64,000 nt of DNA from Diplolepis rosae (GCA_030998225.1 JAPYXD010000469.1:620001-684000); one strand, 5' to 3'; shown: positions 23,707 through 35,112, counted from the stretch's first letter. Numbers and translations are program-made. Notes: generated by a model not told the origin, from the sequence alone.

Positions 23707-23819
23707 TGATCTATTCGGAAGAGGCGCTTCATACAATTCTGATAGAACTTCACTTACAGGTAAGTTCGTTTAATCAGTAAATTGTATTCCGCGCCTCTTC
23801 CTCAAGATCATAATGTAGT
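23707..23819. repeat. DIRS internal complementary region
   Basis: Positions 23707-23783 are complementary to the left extremity (23444-23522) and 23781-23819 to the right extremity (28445-28483). This joint records the circle junction needed to complete the ends during replication of DIRS elements. Confidence 0.85.
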
Positions 23820-23883
23820 TGTTTAAAGTTATAACGGCAACCATCTATCAAACAAACTATATTTGAGAAATAACTTACAGAAA

Positions 23884-24876
23884 TCAAGATTCACTTAAAA
23901 TAGCATATGTAAATGCTGCTTGTGTTGGAACAACAGGTCTGTCATAAAACCGCGCGAATGTAGCAGAACTTTCCGTCCAACCGGCAGTTCTCTTAATCAT
24001 ATCAATAGCAATACCTTTTCGCTTTGCTGCTGATGTCGCAGCATGGCGCGTACTATAAGCGTCAAAAGTGTTGGTATCAACGCCGCTGTCTTTGAGAACT
24101 TTCTTTATCCAACGACTCAGAGATTGACTAGAGACAGCTAAATGCGGTTTCCTGAGAGCAATAAACAGCTTAGTCTCACTGCCCCGTAAATCCTTAGTTC
24201 TTTCTAAATAAACCTCTAAGGTCGAAGCTACACAAACAATCTCATGTTGTCTATAATAAGGAATAAACAATGTAGGTTGAGTCTTATTGATTCTCGAAGT
24301 CTTAATTCTACCAGGTATTTTAATGCGAATAGAATCACTGTGTCTCTCAATATTTCGGATATCGATCAAAGCAAGAGTCTGCATGCGGTGAGCCGTAATT
24401 AAGGCACAAAGAGAGACTAATTTAAGAGTAAGCCTTTCTAAAGTAAGATCAACCGTGGATCCCCAACTGCTTATGTGATCCAACACAAGCCGAGGATCCC
24501 ATGTTGTGTCATATTTAGGCTTGGCAGGTCGAAGATTCGCTAGACCCTTGAAAAGCCTCTGAACTCGGGCATCTTTGCCCAACTGTGGACCATGCAAAAG
24601 AGCAATATCAGAACGACAACTATTAAGAGTACCTACCGATGCACTTCCCTCAAATTCTTTAGCAATAAATTCTATTACCCGCGGTACATTTGGCTCATAC
24701 ACATCGATGTTATTTCGTAGACAAAAGGACCACCACTTTTTCAAACAGGAATCATACTGTTTGATCGATGAATCTGACAGGGAAGACATCATGATTGTGA
24801 ATGCTTCTTCCGGAACACTTCTTCTTGCAAGCGCTTCCCGGAAAGCACACCGGCAACCAGGGTAATCTTTTCCCAA
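23884..24876 (-). CDS. DIRS-like tyrosine recombinase
   Basis: An open frame of 330 codons whose start overlaps the RNase H frame by 88 bases, as is usual in DIRS elements. The N-terminal SAM-like core-binding region (about 20-125) contains SDSSIKQYDSCLKKWWSF. Catalytic landmarks: Arg164 in TAHRMQTLAL, Arg277 in YSTRHAATSAA, Trp300 in RTAGW and the nucleophile Tyr311 in FARFYDRP. The first residue of the usual HxxR motif reads Tyr274 here, which may weaken activity. The enzyme would integrate the circular DNA copy by site-specific recombination. The frame is uninterrupted. Confidence 0.85.
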   Translation of the reverse strand: MGKDYPGCRCAFREALARRSVPEEAFTIMMSSLSDSSIKQYDSCLKKWWSFCLRNNIDVYEPNVPRVIEFIAKEFEGSASVGTLNSCRSDIALLHGPQLGKDARVQRLFKGLANLRPAKPKYDTTWDPRLVLDHISSWGSTVDLTLERLTLKLVSLCALITAHRMQTLALIDIRNIERHSDSIRIKIPGRIKTSRINKTQPTLFIPYYRQHEIVCVASTLEVYLERTKDLRGSETKLFIALRKPHLAVSSQSLSRWIKKVLKDSGVDTNTFDAYSTRHAATSAAKRKGIAIDMIKRTAGWTESSATFARFYDRPVVPTQAAFTYAILSES

Positions 24877-26643
24877 AGTGGATGAGTCTGCCTATTCAGA
24901 GAACGTAAAAGATTAGGGTTTGGTTTGAAATAAATTAGGTCGGAAATTAGCAGAGAAGAGAAAAGAGGAAACCAGGGTTGGGCTGGCCAAAGTGGCACAA
25001 CAAGAATTCCTCTAGCCGAATCATCAATGATTTTTCTAATCGTACGCAAAATGATTGCGAATGCAGGAAAAGCATAGAAAAAAACCATGCGCCAATTGAG
25101 AGTAAAAGCGTCAACTGCTATCGACCCTAGGTCTCTAAACCAAGAAACAAAACGCTCGCATTTCGCGTTAACTCGAGTCGCAAATAAATCAATTTGTGGA
25201 TCACCAAAACTTTGACAAATCGCTTGGAATGCAGATTGCGATAAGGAGTATTCTGTTTCTGGTTCTAACCGCCTGGATTCAAAATCAGCTTCGACGTTAT
25301 CCTGGGATCGAACATAAGAAGCAAAGATCCAAAGTCCCCTCTGCTCACACCATTCCCAAATCATCTTGGCCAATAAACTAAGTTTCGGAAACTGAATACC
25401 ACCCATCTTATTTATGTAAGCTATGGCGGTAGTATTATCTATCCTTAAAAGAAGGTCACAATTTGTGAGGTTGCTAGTAAAGCATTTGAGTCCGAAAAAA
25501 GCTGACAACAATTCAAGATAATTTATGTGATACAATTTCTCTTGTTCACTCCAAAAACCGTGCGTTCGGTGTCCATCAGAAACAACACCCCAACCGGACC
25601 TCGATGCGTCAGAAAAAATCTCTAAAACAGGCTGAAATTGTGCAATGGGTTTTATTGCATTGTCAATATGATCCAGCCACCACTGAAAATCCGGATTTAA
25701 CCTAGCCGAAAGGGACATATACGCATCATAATTACCGTCACTCGACTTCAGAGCCAAAAACTTTTCTCTTTCAAACTCCTTCAGATGAACCCAGCCATAT
25801 GTTAATGCTGTGCAACATGCACCTAAGGTACCTATGAAGGTAGCGAACTCTCTAATACTGCACTTGTTTAATTTGGAAATCTTTTTAATCTGTAGTTTTA
25901 CTCTTTCTTTTTTGTCTTGCGGAAGTTCAATAGTCATATTCCGAGAATTATAGACAAAACCCAAGTATTTACATATAACAGACGGTACCAACTGTCTTTT
26001 CTTGCCATTTATAACAAAACCAAGGCTCTCAAGTAACTGACAAGTGACCTGAACATTAATCTGACATTCATGAACCGATCACTGAAACATAACCTCTCTC
26101 GCGAAGACTGGTTATTACAGGTTTCATTAATTTAGTAAACACATAAGGAGCTGTACAAAGTCCGAAGGGTACGCAAGTATACTGATACAGCATACCTTCA
26201 AACTGAAATCTCAAGAATTTTCTATCCGAGTACGAAACTGGAATTAAGTGATACGCATCCTTCAAATCAATTGACGCAAGAAAAGAACCACGATTTAACA
26301 GTTGTCTTACTGTTTTGCCATCTTCTAATTTGAAATGTTCCGTTTGAATGAAACTATTTAATTCACGCAAATTTAAAATTAACCGATCCGAGCCGTCGGA
26401 CTTAGGGATAACAAAAATTCGAGATAAAAATTGCTGAGGATGGGGATCACATTTCTCTATCGCTCCTTTGCCCAATAAAACATTAATTAGGCCACCAATC
26501 TTTACTCTTTCTTGTGCAGACCAAGATGATTCGGTCCGAGGAAATTGCTGCGCCACTCTGCCAGAAAAAGGAATCGTGTAACCTGATACCCAACTAAGAA
26601 TAGTAACCTCTGAAGTAAACTTAGCCCAATTTTTCATAAACAA
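24789..26643 (-). pseudogene. DIRS-like reverse transcriptase-RNase H, YxDD box deleted
   Basis: The RT finger and palm region (26068-26643) shows FVIPKSDGSDRLILNLRELN, IDLKDAYHLIPVS with the first catalytic Asp, and CVPFGLCTAPYVFTKLM. Just after GYVSVI the frame stops at 26068, exactly where the YxDD catalytic box should follow. The next recognisable sequence, QINVQVTCQLLESLGFVIN, continues in another frame, so a short deletion removed the box. The downstream part (24789-25991, 400 codons) holds RT thumb and RNase H with FSDAS (Asp128), NYLELLSAF (Glu160), IDNTTAIAYIN (Asp185) and NVEAD (Asp236), all present. The RNase H looks sound but the polymerase should be dead. Confidence 0.85.
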
Positions 26644-26672
26644 AGCTAAGCGACCCGCCAGAGAACCTACCT

Positions 26673-27965
26673 CTAGTTGTTTTTCCTTGCCGTCGCTTGT
26701 TCTAATCTCTGATTCGTCGGCTTGCCTCGAAGAGACGGCTTCTGGAACGGGTAACGGCCGTAATTGTATTTCCGCCCGTTGCCCCTGGAGTAAAAATTCC
26801 GTTTGAATTGTTCTCGCGGGGTCGGGCCCTTGAAGTTTTTTGGACCGCCTTTATTTCCTGACACCGTTACAGTTGGCTTCAAATCCTTCGAAGACTGTTG
26901 TACAGCTTTCGCAGCTTTCAGTTGCTCTGATAAATCTTTCGCAAAAAACCAATTATCAAATGGTCGATCCTTTAACATATCTCGAACAGGTGCTGCTATA
27001 TTCTTCAAAATTAAGCTTCTACGGATCAAGGTTTCATCGTGTTGGAGATCCGCCAATAGTCTCATCACACCATTAAGAGGTTCCAACAACTGTTTCTTCT
27101 CCGGCGGATTAGACTTCAAAACTAGTTCTATAGTCTTACTTATTCCCGCGAGTGATGCAGAAATTTTTTCCTGTTTTTCAATTATCCTTTCATTTCTTTT
27201 CTGAATAGTGCTGTCTACAGCAGCCTTAATCTCAAAATTCAGTTTGGGAGGATCCATCATTAAACAATTTGCGGGGGGAGGAAAATCCTTTAGTAATCTC
27301 TTCCTCTCCTCCAATGGAAGACCTTTAATTAAAATATCACTCCAGATATCAGATAAGCGACTCGAAACTGCAGGAGCTAAAACTCGATCAGTCACCAGTC
27401 TTTCTCCAAAAATCTGCAAAACTTCTTGTTCTAGATCCGATGAACCAACTGGTGACTTTCTGCCAGGATCTGGTGATTTCTCACTAACTGCTGCCGGAGA
27501 AATGACTTGATCAGCAGATTTTTTCAATTTATCCGCCTCATTATTCAAATTAGGAAGAAACTCCTCATTAGACAAACTTCTCTCTTCAGAACAACAACGC
27601 CGATCGTAACCTCTAATCGAGCTTTCACAAGATCGTCGATTGTCATTATATTTTCTTTGTGAATTACTCTTTCCATAACCTTGCAAACGCCGATCTTCGT
27701 TATATCGTCTATATTTACTCGTAGAATCACCTCTTTCTTGACTAGATCGTCGTCGTTGTTGACTGCCAGAACCACTTCGAGAGTAAGTTCGAGAATGGTT
27801 TTTTCGAATACGACTTGGAGAACGCCTTCGAGAGCGACTTCTAAAACGCCTCCGAGAGTGACTTCTGGAACAACTTGGAGAGCGACTTCCAGAACGTCTT
27901 GGAGAACGACTCTCATTATCCCGAGACACTTTGCTCAGAGAGCGGCATCGGTGACCACCTGCCAT
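26673..27965 (-). CDS. DIRS-like gag protein, Arg/Ser-rich
   Basis: An open frame of 430 codons starting at a Met just inside the right terminal repeat and leader. Residues 5-75 are an Arg/Ser repeat tract like an SR domain (SRSHSRRRFRSRSRRRSPSR). The middle (about 165-330) is predicted helical and includes DPPKLNFEIKAAVDSTIQKR and KAVQQSSKDLKP. The C terminus is basic with Gly/Arg/Tyr (GRKYNYGRYPFQK). In DIRS/PAT relatives the first frame encodes a gag-like RNA-binding protein; that role is inferred from position and composition. The frame is intact here, so it may still be translatable. Confidence 0.75.
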   Translation of the reverse strand: MAGGHRCRSLSKVSRDNESRSPRRSGSRSPSCSRSHSRRRFRSRSRRRSPSRIRKNHSRTYSRSGSGSQQRRRSSQERGDSTSKYRRYNEDRRLQGYGKSNSQRKYNDNRRSCESSIRGYDRRCCSEERSLSNEEFLPNLNNEADKLKKSADQVISPAAVSEKSPDPGRKSPVGSSDLEQEVLQIFGERLVTDRVLAPAVSSRLSDIWSDILIKGLPLEERKRLLKDFPPPANCLMMDPPKLNFEIKAAVDSTIQKRNERIIEKQEKISASLAGISKTIELVLKSNPPEKKQLLEPLNGVMRLLADLQHDETLIRRSLILKNIAAPVRDMLKDRPFDNWFFAKDLSEQLKAAKAVQQSSKDLKPTVTVSGNKGGPKNFKGPTPREQFKRNFYSRGNGRKYNYGRYPFQKPSLRGKPTNQRLEQATARKNN

Positions 27966-28530
27966 ACAATAAAAAGGATCCCAATTAAAACCATGTTCAA
28001 GGCTAGCGCAGTCCCAAGTTAGTTAAACTAAAATGTGCTGCAAGCATTATTTCAGTCATTAAGCATACACAAATTGGTTGGACCAAAATATGACGCCAAT
28101 CATCTCAACCGTTGGACGATAACGAGATGTGCACATTTGCAGGTTGTGAAGCACAGGATGTTGAACACCACTGTGACACTCTATATGTCAATTGGTTGGA
28201 CCAAAAGAACATATATTACTTATAACTACTTACCATAATCATATCTTGATCTAAACAACTCTTTTTCTAAAGCTTCTAACCTCCTTATTAATTTCTTATT
28301 TCCCATACTTATACACACATGTGTGACGTTATCGGCACAAAGCAAAAGAATGAGAATCTGGCTGAGGGCAGTGCAACGGATTGACAGAAAAGTTTTTATT
28401 TGTTATTTTAAAGATTGTGGTGACATCGGTATTTAGTGAGGGCACTACATTATGATCTTGAGGAAGAGGCGCGGAATACAATTAATTATAAGATGGCGAT
28501 CTCCAGCCTTTCTGATTTCGGAGAAGATTG

Positions 28531-29818
28531 TACACTACCGTCGGAAATTGTGCACACGGTGCTTGTCATCGCTATTAAAAATCACTGCTGACTTTGGACC
28601 ACGATATCTCGGTGAAAAAAAGAGATAGGGCATTTTTAAAAATACAGTTGGAAAGTTTATGAAATTCCACGTCCAGTGATGCTCAATAAATATTTTGTTG
28701 ACTTTCTGAAAATAATACAGCACGTGAGGAGTTAACAAAAATTCAAGATTTTTTCCAATTCTCTACCTCAACTTCAACTTTTTGCATGGCCTAGGAAATT
28801 TTTTTTCGTAATCTGAAAATCATACGACATGAAGTCTAAAATCTTATCTTTAATTTAAGCCAATAAAACTTGAAAAATATTCATGGGTACCCGAGAAACG
28901 ATTAAAAATGTTCAATCGTATCAGAGTTGAATTTTAATCGACGATCACTGTTCTCGGCCCGTTTGTTGCTCGCCTCCTTCGTTGAGGCAGGACCGAATAG
29001 GCCACGCACAAAGGTGGCGCTCAAGTGGAGCTCTCTTATATGTTCTTTGATCCCAGAACGTGTTTCCTTTATTTCCTTTCCTTTCATTCTTAGTTGATAT
29101 TTACAATGACTATTAAAATTTTTATTAATGTTCCAGTTTATAAGAATTTTAAGAAACAAAAAATGTCTACATATCATTGTGCTATTTGTTAATATGGGGA
29201 TAATATTGGATTGAAATAATTGTTAATAATCACAAATAACAATAAAGATTTTTTTTAATTTAGAATAATTAGAAATAAAAATTACTAATGAACAGAATCG
29301 AAAATACATATAAGAGAGCTCCACTTAAGCGCCACCTTTGTACGTGGCCTATTCGGTCCTGCCTCAACGAAGGAGACGAGCAACAAACGGGCCGAGAACA
29401 GTGATCGTCGATTAAAATTCAACTTAGATACGATTGAACATTTTTAATCGTTTCTCGGGTACCCATGAATATTTTTCAAGTTTTATTGGCTTAAATTAAA
29501 GATAAGATTTTAGACTTCATGTCGTATGATTTTCAGATTACGAAAAAAAATTTCCTAGGCCATGCAAAAAGTTGAAGTTGAGGTAGAGAATTGGAAAAAA
29601 TCTTGAATTTTTGTTAACTCCTCACGTGCTGTATTATTTTCAGAAAGTCAAAAAAATATTCATTGAGCATCACTGGACGTGGAATTTCATAAGCTTTACA
29701 ACTGTATTTTTAAAAATGCCCTATCTCTTTTCTTCACCGAGATATGGTGGTTCAAAGTCAGCAGTGATTTTTAATAGCGATGACAAGCACCGTGTGCACA
29801 ATTTCCGACGGTAGTGTA
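28531..29818. mobile_element. TA-flanked palindromic element, arms about 510 bp
   Basis: The element runs 28533-29816 between TA dinucleotides, with inverted ends CACTACCGTCGGAAATTGTG. The arms (28533-29043 and 29308-29816) are highly similar throughout, around a 264-bp loop. The mirrored open frames are arm sequence read twice, not genes. It abuts the right end of the DIRS element. The loop-proximal TTTGATCCCAGAACGTG echoes the hairpin at 9677. The TA target suggests mobilisation by a Tc1/mariner-type enzyme. Confidence 0.8.
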
Positions 29819-30128
29819 TGTACTTAACGGCGTTGCCTTGAAGTGTCCAAACCCAAGAAAAGAGATCTGTACTATAATTCGAGAAATACCGTAACCGCAT
29901 ATATTATAAGTTGCAAAGTGCAAAATAATTATTTAAAGTCTGTGTTCGTTAGGATTAATAACAGTATCAATGCAACAAGAAGTCATATTGTCAAGAATGT
30001 AATGCGTGAAAAACAAGGTTCTTAAATCGTTTCAATTATTTAAAGGGGAAAGAATAAATCAGAATTTTCAAACAAACATTAATAAAAATTTGTCTTTCCT
30101 AACGTTTTTCATTTACATGATTACAATT
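29819..30128. other. Short spacer, nothing recognised
   Basis: AT-rich spacer between two palindromic elements. No gene or repeat signature is evident. Confidence 0.4.
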
Positions 30129-31870
30129 ACAGTAGGTGGCCAAATTAATATACACACTTCGTTTTTTTAGTCGCATAAACTCTCCTAATATTGACAATAC
30201 ATATATATGAAACTGCTCTCCTCAAGATAAAATGAAAGACCTCCAAATTATGTATGAAACGACCTCAGGATGTAGTGTTTTTGTCAATTTTTTAGAAAGA
30301 TATTGCGAAAAAAGTCCAGATTTCATAACTTTTCTTAAAATATAAATAATTCCCGAAATAATTGATGTTTTTAGATGGTTTTCGACTTATTTGAAAGGTA
30401 AATAAATTCATGTAGCACGTAAGCAAGGTACCAGAAAAGTTATAAAGACAAAATTCTAATACTAAAAAAAAGGAATTTTAAAAATACATAAAAGTGATAA
30501 CCCACAAGAATTTATTAAATTTCAATGAAAAATGGAATATAACTATTTTTAGTATTTTTTAATATATAATTTTGCAAGTTTGAATTTATACGCCTTTTTT
30601 GTTCTACACGGAAAGAATTTGATGGTTAAATGTATTACATTTCGTGAGAAGATGTACCATTTTAGTGAGTAAACCAGAACTATAGGAAAATAATGGTGAA
30701 GTTTATTATGTCGATCATTACTCGCTGTCTGTCTGAAATTTAAGTCTTAGAATGACACATAATAGCAGCATCCATATCATTTTATCGAATCTTCTGATGT
30801 AAATATACGTCTTCGTATAGAGCAGAGTTTTGGAATCAGCGCGTGTTTGAAAATGGAACCATTGAGACAAATTTTTACCATCTATGATATGTATGTTTCA
30901 CTTTCGAGCATTCTCATATTTCGACTACAGTAGAGCTTGGAAAGTCAAATCAATAATAGTATATTGCATTACAAGGGACGAAACACAGCGATTGCAAACG
31001 AGTGTGAAGTTTTCTGCCCGAGAGAAGCGAGGGCTACAGTCACACGAGTTGCATTCGCTGTGTTTTGTTTCGAGTAATGCATGCTACTTTTCATAGCAAC
31101 TATTTTGAGAATTTGATTTTCGGTACCTGTAAAGCGGGATGAAAGTGCGGTTTGCAACCCTACCTTTAAAGTTTCGCCCCTGGGGTTGGAAATCGCAGTT
31201 TCATCCCGCTTTACAGGTACCGAAAATCGGATCTTCAAAAGAGGCGCTATGAAAAAGTGGATTTTACCATCTGCGATAGTAATAATTCTAAATGGAAGAA
31301 AAACAATTTTTTTAATTCCATCATTTCGTAGTTCCACTGTTGATCTTCATTGCCCCTTGTCGATTACCTTCATTTATTTGTCAAATGGTAAACATTTTAG
31401 CCGAATAAAACCTACCTAATTGGGCCCGACCGAGGGGGAACTGAACTTACGACCTACGGCTTTTAATGCACCTTTGTTTACCGTCAAAAATTATATTTTC
31501 AACCATCAAATTTCTATCCGTGTAAGTTTAGACATTTCTACAAATCCAAGGCAAAATTAGTCTAACTTTTGGCACATTTTTAACATTCTACTTGAATTTA
31601 CCTTTAATATGGGTTAAAAAACATCCAGAAGCATTAATTATTTCGGGAATTATTTATAATTTGAGAAAAGTCTCGAAATTTGGACTTTTTCCGAAATATC
31701 TTTCTCAAAAATTGACAAAAATACTTCATCCCAAGGTCGTTTCATGCAAAATTTTTACGTCTTTCATTTTATTTTTAGGGAAAAATTTTAATATGTGTAT
31801 TATCAATATTAGAAGAGTTTATGCGACTAACAAAAACAAAGTGAGTATAATAATTTGGTCACCCACAGTA
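30129..31870. mobile_element. TA-flanked palindromic element, 1.74 kb
   Basis: The element runs 30131-31868 between TA dinucleotides, with ends CAGTAGGTGGCCAAATTA and, inverted, CTGTGGGTGACCAAATTA. These are Tc1-like terminal sequences. Inverted arms extend about 510 bp on the left and 385 bp on the right (shared GTTTATGCGACT and TTTGGACTTTTT blocks). The middle contains a 30-bp perfect hairpin (31114-31228). There is no transposase. Confidence 0.75.
31114..31228. repeat. Internal hairpin, 30-bp stem
   Basis: TTTTCGGTACCTGTAAAGCG at 31117 is answered by its reverse complement ending at 31226. The stem runs 31115-31144 with 31198-31227. The loop contains a smaller symmetric GCCCCTGGGG. It sits at the heart of the palindromic element and may be a remnant of an older foldback. 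Confidence 0.7.
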
Positions 31871-32296
31871 TTTCGAGTTTGATTGTTTCTCAATAAATTT
31901 GTAATTTATGTACATTATTTAATAGATATTCATGAATTATTTCCACTAGAATTATATATTATTCATTATTCATGAAATTTAATGAAATTTATAAAGTTTT
32001 TAATATATATTTGTATCTGCGGTTTGAAAAAATGTCGACTTCCAATTCATTTAAATTGATAACATTAATATCTATTTGGCTCATGTAAAAACAAGCTTAA
32101 AAAAGACAAAACAATTATTGATATTCATCATAATATTATAATATATAACATTTCATAATTGAATAATATCTTATAATAATTTCATTCTATCATTTTTTTT
32201 CAGTTAACGGCATTCTTTCGAATCACAGCAGCATAAATGGTATTTTAAGTATATGTTTCTATTATGAACAACCTTATGTAGAGTCATATGGTCAAT
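31871..32296. other. AT-rich spacer
   Basis: Low-complexity AT-rich sequence without a coding frame. If the neighbouring minus-strand exon is real, this is part of its downstream intron. Confidence 0.4.
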
Positions 32297-32314
32297 TTAA
32301 ATTTCATAACTTAC

Positions 32315-32619
32315 TCTTATAACTCCCCAATACGCAGCTACATCATCGTCTTCCTTTTTATAAAACACGCTGTCAATGTCATATCTTTCTTGTAGAAGAG
32401 ACACTGGACTCTCTGCAAGGTAATCTTCTTCGTTTTTGTCTATTATTTCAGCCCAAGTCCTTGTGATTAAACAATGGCATTGATTAATAAAAGTTGACGC
32501 GGCCACGCGTTTATAATTATCTCTTCGGTCTATTATATGACCATTGAATTGTAAACCCAAAACTCCAGTGTCTATCGGTCTTTTTAACTTTTTACTTTCA
32601 AGTAGTGATGAATTGGATC
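32315..32619 (-). CDS. Internal exon of an unrecognised cellular gene
   Basis: On the minus strand a pyrimidine-rich acceptor (CTTTTTACAG) precedes an uninterrupted 305-base frame that ends at AGA followed by GTAAGT. The product reads SNSSLLESKKLKRPIDTGVL, then GLQFNGHIIDRRDNYKRVAA and onward for about 100 residues. It includes a Cys-His-Cys cluster (INQCHCLIT) and an acidic end. I do not recognise the family. The exon starts in phase 1 and ends in phase 0. The start phase and residue type fit the signal-peptide exon at 56131-56188 on the same strand. Absence of stops, balanced codon use and clean splice sites set it apart from the surrounding transposon debris. Confidence 0.55.
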
Positions 32620-32639
32620 CTGTAAAAAGATAAAGAAGT

Positions 32640-33258
32640 TACAGCATGTTGCAATTCATAGGGTACGTAAAAAGTTTTATATTGCTTAACCTGCACCAAA
32701 AGTACACTAGGGCGTCAATTTAAAAAATTACAAGCTCAGAGATCTATTTGTGGACGCAGTAGGGCACGGCCGAGTTCTAAAGATGTACAGTTCAAATCTG
32801 ATAAGTTTTGTGCTCCGGATTTTGAAGTTAGGGGAAATTCTCGGAACTCGAAAGACAACGATGGTCTCCTCCATGCCCCTTCTATGAGGGGTATATTTTA
32901 TATTGCGCATGTGCAGACTCATACTGGCTTGCACGTGCAAGCGCATATTTTCGCACAGCGCAAGTAAAGATATGGCGTGATCTCTTGTGAGAGCCGGCGA
33001 AAAGAAATCAGACTTCAAATGTAGTATTATCGGTCGTTACAATTGTTGTTACCCAATATGTGTGAAAGATTTGTGTGTTGTGCTGGATGTGTTCGAATAG
33101 TGTTAAAGAATAAAATATCTGTAACTATTAGATTTCTGCAAATAAAATTTTTGATAAATCTTAATTGTACATATATATAACTGACGTTATATATTTTTTA
33201 AATTATCTGTACGCCCTGTCTTTATGATACTTGAATCACTTTTTATATCCTGTCGTCT
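32640..33258. other. Unassigned segment with GC-richer patch
   Basis: The part from about 32740 to 33050 is less AT-rich and carries an open minus-strand frame of 96 codons without recognisable similarity or splice signals. I treat it as non-coding or repeat-derived. Confidence 0.3.
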
Positions 33259-33995
33259 AAGGGGGGAACCTGGTTTAGAGGGTAAAAAAAATCAATTTTT
33301 TGAAAGTCATCTCATTCAATTAGAAAAAATGAGTTTTACGAAGAAGTTGAAGGACTAATGTATGGAGCAGGAATAGCAGACTAGCATTTGGTATTGGTGA
33401 GTTTGAAATATATACAATTAACTTTTGAGAAAATCATTAAATGCGATTTTCTCGAAACAGCGTTTTCCTGCACTGCGTACACGATTAAGAATGTTGTAAT
33501 TGCCGCATTTTTATAAGTGATAGCTCTTTTCAGAGCTGAAAGTGTAAGCTTTTATGAAAACCTAAAAAATCACATAAAATTTTTTTTTTAATAACTATTT
33601 TCTGTTAATTACCTCAAAATTTCGTCAGTAAAACGCGAATTTTTTTTAAACACTCATAAAATTCGCATTTTTTAACATTTCAATAAATTTATTAGGTTTA
33701 AATAGAAGATAAACTCCTAAAGTGCAAAAAAAATTTTGGTTTTAATGTTTCAGATAAAAAGGACGATCGCTATGATGTACGCAGTGGAGAATCTTCAAGC
33801 GAGTAGTGCCCCAAACAAATACGAATTTTTATTGCTAAACATTATCGAATAATATAAAAATAAATTTTTTCTGCAAGATTTGTGTATCTATGACCTACTT
33901 CAACAGTACTCGAAACATTTCATAAGTTAGGCAGCCTAAAAAACTGTGCCGAATATCATGCAATTTTCGGCGTTTTAAACCAGGTTCCCCCCTTA
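33259..33995. mobile_element. 733-bp MITE with TA target duplication
   Basis: TA, then AGGGGGGAACCTGGTTTA, at the left; TAAACCAGGTTCCCCCCT, then TA, at the right. The 18-bp terminal inverted repeats match exactly. The interior has no transposase. Ends beginning AGG with TA duplication recur in the 536-bp MITE at 47281, which suggests the same mobilising superfamily (Tc1/mariner-like, inferred). Confidence 0.8.
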
Positions 33996-34486
33996 AAGGT
34001 TTTTTGATAGTCCTACGTTTACCAAAACTAAATTTATTGAATTCGCTGTCGAACTCAGATTTGAAAATCTATCGAACAAAGGATTATCCTATCCGAGCAT
34101 AAATAATAATATTTCAATAGACCAACCAAAATTTCGTTGGATCAACCAAAGAATTTATTTCGTTAAACCAAAAATAGTTTATTTTTATAAAATAAATATA
34201 TTTGAAGACTTTTTTACTTATTATGAGAAATGAAAGAAATGTATAATATATTGTCTGGGAAAAAATAAGAAAATTCAATAATTATTCAGTAAATGGTAAA
34301 AAGCGATAGGCAGAGAAAATTCTATTACAAAAAACATTATTAAAAGTATTATTTTTCGTAAGTTTTACATTTTTTTATAAAAAAAAAACATATTTTCTTT
34401 TATAAAACACTACTAAGAATATTATTTCAACTTTTAAAAACAAAGAAAAACTATATCTCCAGAGACCTGTTTTTCCGCACGACAAC
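33996..34486. other. AT-rich spacer
   Basis: Contains short repeated ACCAAC/ACCAAA motifs near 34120-34180 reminiscent of the hairpin at 8025, but no gene. Confidence 0.35.
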
Positions 34487-34487
34487 T

Positions 34488-35112
34488 ACAGTGGTGTGCA
34501 ACATTTATTCAAATCAATTTTATCCACTTCAAAGTAATCCCCTCCCGAAATAATGCAATTATGCCAACGTTTTTTTCCAATCGTCAAAACACTTGTTAAA
34601 TTCGATTTTTGGAATTGCCTTCAAAGCCTTCTTCGATTCGGCTTGTATGTCTTCAATCGTGTGAAAACGGTGTCCTTGGAATGGTCTTTTGATTTTGGGG
34701 AATATATCATGATGCAAAAACCACGAGTTGTCTTCACAAAATATCTTTTGAAACGGTGTTGAGTGATCCTCTTGAAATGCCAATAGTGTCAGCAAGGTCT
34801 CTAATTGTCAATCGACAATTTCGTGCACTAATTCTTTGATTTGATTGACGTGTTGCAACTGAAATTTCATTCCGCAAACAAAATTTAATGGCGCTTCTTT
34901 GCTCAACAAATTCAGACATTGTAAAAATCGAAAAAATCACTTTTAGTCGTTTAGAAAACATAAGCGTAACTGTGTAACAAATGATGATATTGACATAAAA
35001 TTTGGCACAGATGTCAGTAAAAGTAGCACCAAAATGAAAATAAAAGAGTTTGCCCGAATCGGTTAGCCCGCGAAGTTTAAATTAAAAATTCACATTAGTT
35101 TTTCCCCACAGT
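34488..35112 (-). mobile_element. Mariner element, internally deleted
   Basis: Possible inverted ends CTACAGTGG (34488) and CCACAGTAG (35103-35111) bracket two mariner transposase pieces. The match between the ends is short, so the borders are approximate. Confidence 0.6.
34559..34961 (-). pseudogene. Mariner transposase remnant, N and C termini only
   Basis: The minus strand gives the typical mariner N terminus (MSEFVEQRSAIKFCLRNEIS from about 34919) and the LTIRDLADTIGISRGS helix-turn-helix. After a large deletion it gives the C-terminal KRPFQGHRFHTIEDIQAESK and KAIPKIEFNKCFDDWKK. The catalytic DDD triad region is missing and the parts are in different frames. Family assignment is secure; the copy is dead. 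Confidence 0.8.

Larger units (their letters stand above)
23445..28483 (-). mobile_element. DIRS-like tyrosine-recombinase retrotransposon
   Basis: A 5.0-kb, near full-length element read on the minus strand: gag-like gene, RT-RNase H, then tyrosine recombinase overlapping the RT frame. Diagnostic repeats are all present. Inverted terminal repeats share ATCATAATGTAGTG through CAGATTCTCATTC (about 23500-23625 and 28352-28473). An internal complementary region at 23707-23819 combines the complement of the left extremity with that of the right extremity. The extremities meet in an AATT overlap, as expected if integration goes through a recombined circle without target duplication. Such elements are patchily distributed in insects. 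Confidence 0.9.

Noticed and set aside
32728..33018. 96-codon minus-strand frame
   Set aside because: No family resemblance, no splice sites and no link to the neighbouring exon; probably chance in a GC-richer patch.
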